DNA from: Xenoacremonium recifei
Lineage: Eukaryota; Ascomycota; Sordariomycetes; Hypocreales; Nectriaceae
Assembly: GCA_012184525.1 (NCBI GenBank)
Contig: WOFQ01000161.1
Coordinates: forward strand, 1 to 20,164
Reading direction: 5' to 3'
Length of the DNA stretch: 20,164 bases
The notes under the pieces were generated by a model. The model did no database searches, was not told where the DNA came from, and worked only from the letters and a program-made list of their open reading frames with translations. The position numbers were made by a program, and so were the translations under genes. Positions 19,067 through 20,164 of this stretch are shown here, in pieces; position 1 is the first letter of the stretch; each line of letters starts with the position of its first letter.

Positions 19067-19143
19067 ACCGGTACCGGTGCAATTTCAAATAAGATAACAT
19101 GAATATGCGCACTGGTATCGGTGGGAAAAAATTTCTTATATAA
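19067..19143 (+). promoter_or_regulatory. orphan promoter-like block
   Basis: ACCGGTACCGGT (19067-19078) is a perfect 12-bp palindrome. A second version, ACTGGTATCGGT (19111-19122), differs only by two C-to-T changes. A consensus TATA box, TATATAA, follows at 19137-19143. No open frame starts downstream; the DNA from about 19200 is RIP-like. The block therefore looks like the promoter of a gene or element that has decayed. Reading it as a plus-strand promoter is inference, since the TATA box is also near-palindromic. Confidence 0.4.
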
Positions 19144-19199
19144 GCCCGAACAGCCTCCCGGCGAGTCATGTACTGTATACACTGACCCGTATATACATG

Positions 19200-20078
19200 C
19201 CGACCTAATTAGTCAGCAACAGCTCCCTATAAATTCCTCCGCTCCTAGTGCCTTCTAGGGCCCTCTAATATAAACTCCTACCTGAAGAGCGCTATAGCTC
19301 ACTATTAGAGCTCATATATGATCATTAAATTTATAAGATAATTAGGGGCTATAGATTTATTTATAAACTCTTATATCTATCTCTGCAGAACTCTAAGCAG
19401 CTTACTATTATATATACTTATAATTACTGGTATTAAGGCTGCTATTTTTTAATTATAGCTAAAGAAGATAACCTGGGCTTTTAGGATATTATTTATTATA
19501 CTGAAGCCCAATTTTCTCAGTATAACTATAGGCCCTAGCAGCCCCCAGAGCCCCATAGCCAGCAGCTCGAAGAGCCTTAGCATATATGACTCGCCTAGCC
19601 TCCCGTAAATACCCTGAAGCCCCTTCTCAAGGTGCCCTGAATATCAAGCTGGTGTCAGGGCAAAAGTAAATTATTTCAACCTATATCATGATAGGGGTCT
19701 AAGAATATGCGTTTCGCGCTCCTCAGGTATTAATAATATAACACCCGCAACCTAATTCAATCATAATAATAACTAAGATAGGAGCCTCGGGCTGCAGCTG
19801 CAGAAGCCCATTTTCAGCGCAGCTTCAGCACAGCCTAGACACCAGCCATAGGAGCTTATCTAAAACATAAAATAGAATGTAAAATATTCCTCTTACTGCT
19901 GCCTCAGTTACTTAAGTAATATAACCCGCGATATCTATAATTAATTTAACCCTTATAAAGGAGATAATATAATAATACTAAGGGATCTTAGTATTAAATA
20001 TCAGTATTAGCATTGATTTCTATTGAATATAGTATATATATACACTCCCTATTAAATATAACACACATATACCTTCCC
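19200..20078. repeat. RIP-like, TpA-rich decayed DNA
   Basis: No coding frame. By eye the sequence is packed with TA, CTA and TAG steps and poor in CG and CA, even where it is locally GC-rich (for example 19530-19640). That is the composition expected when C is changed to T on both strands of a repeated element. It is probably a mutated transposon or the edge of an AT-rich repeat block. The element type cannot be recognised. Dinucleotide counts were not computed. Confidence 0.5.
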
Positions 20079-20099
20079 GGGGGGGGGGGGGGGGGGGGG
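20079..20099. repeat. homopolymer run of 21 G
   Basis: Twenty-one consecutive G bases follow CTTCCC and precede ATGTGATATT. A pure G run of this length is rare in fungal DNA and could form a G-quadruplex. It could also be a sequencing or assembly artefact near a contig end. Confidence 0.9.
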
Positions 20100-20164
20100 A
20101 TGTGATATTATTAATAAATAAAAAAGAAAGTTGGAAAAAAAAAAAGAAAAAACAATAAATTATA
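20100..20164. other. A-rich window end
   Basis: About 65 bases of AT-rich DNA with several runs of A (up to 11 in a row), directly after the G run. No feature can be called. Confidence 0.6.

Noticed and set aside
1..20164. CRISPR arrays, tRNA or rRNA genes
   Set aside because: No regularly spaced repeats and no cloverleaf or rRNA core segments were seen on either strand; CRISPR is not expected in a fungus.

Overview
The window looks like genomic DNA of a filamentous ascomycete (Pezizomycotina, most likely an Aspergillus/Penicillium-type mould). Genes are split by many short introns (about 46-102 bp) with GT..AG ends and CTAAC/CTGAT-type branch sites. Fungal MFS, class A flavoprotein and P450 families are present, and transposon relics carry C-to-T damage resembling repeat-induced point mutation (RIP). 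The species is not identifiable from sequence alone.

Layout, left to right. (1) 1-1536: C-terminal part of a Mutator-like (MULE) transposase, broken by three in-frame stops. (2) 1537-2935: gene-poor DNA with a pair of GC-rich palindromes, a degenerate telomere-like tract and a small coding-like relic. (3) 2936-4861 (-): complete cytochrome P450, 8 exons, 515 aa. (4) 4862-6797: about 1.9 kb non-coding. (5) 6798-8692 (-): amino-acid permease, 3 exons, 566 aa. (6) 9277-10538 (-): 2-oxoglutarate/Fe(II) oxygenase, 4 exons, 349 aa. (7) 11571-13751 (-): FAD-dependent phenol-hydroxylase-like monooxygenase, 8 exons, 607 aa. (8) 14324-16126 (+): MFS transporter, 4 exons, 545 aa, divergent from the monooxygenase across a 572-bp shared promoter. 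(9) 16127-18128: mostly non-coding, with one doubtful small gene. (10) 18129-18491 (-): thioredoxin with a WCPPC active site. (11) 18492-20164: an orphan promoter-like block, then a CpG-poor, TpA-rich RIP-like region, a run of 21 G and an A-rich end.

Interpretation. Three different oxygenases (P450, 2OG/Fe(II), flavin), an amino-acid permease and an MFS transporter sit together with transposon-derived DNA on the left and decayed DNA on the right. This has the form of a small secondary-metabolite or specialised amino-acid-modifying cluster. No backbone enzyme (PKS, NRPS, terpene cyclase, prenyltransferase) and no cluster transcription factor is visible here. Either those lie outside the window, or the cluster acts on an imported or primary metabolite. 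The product is not predictable from this window. I built the gene models by hand, choosing splice sites that restore frame and family-typical sequence; all five cluster genes come out as complete open frames.
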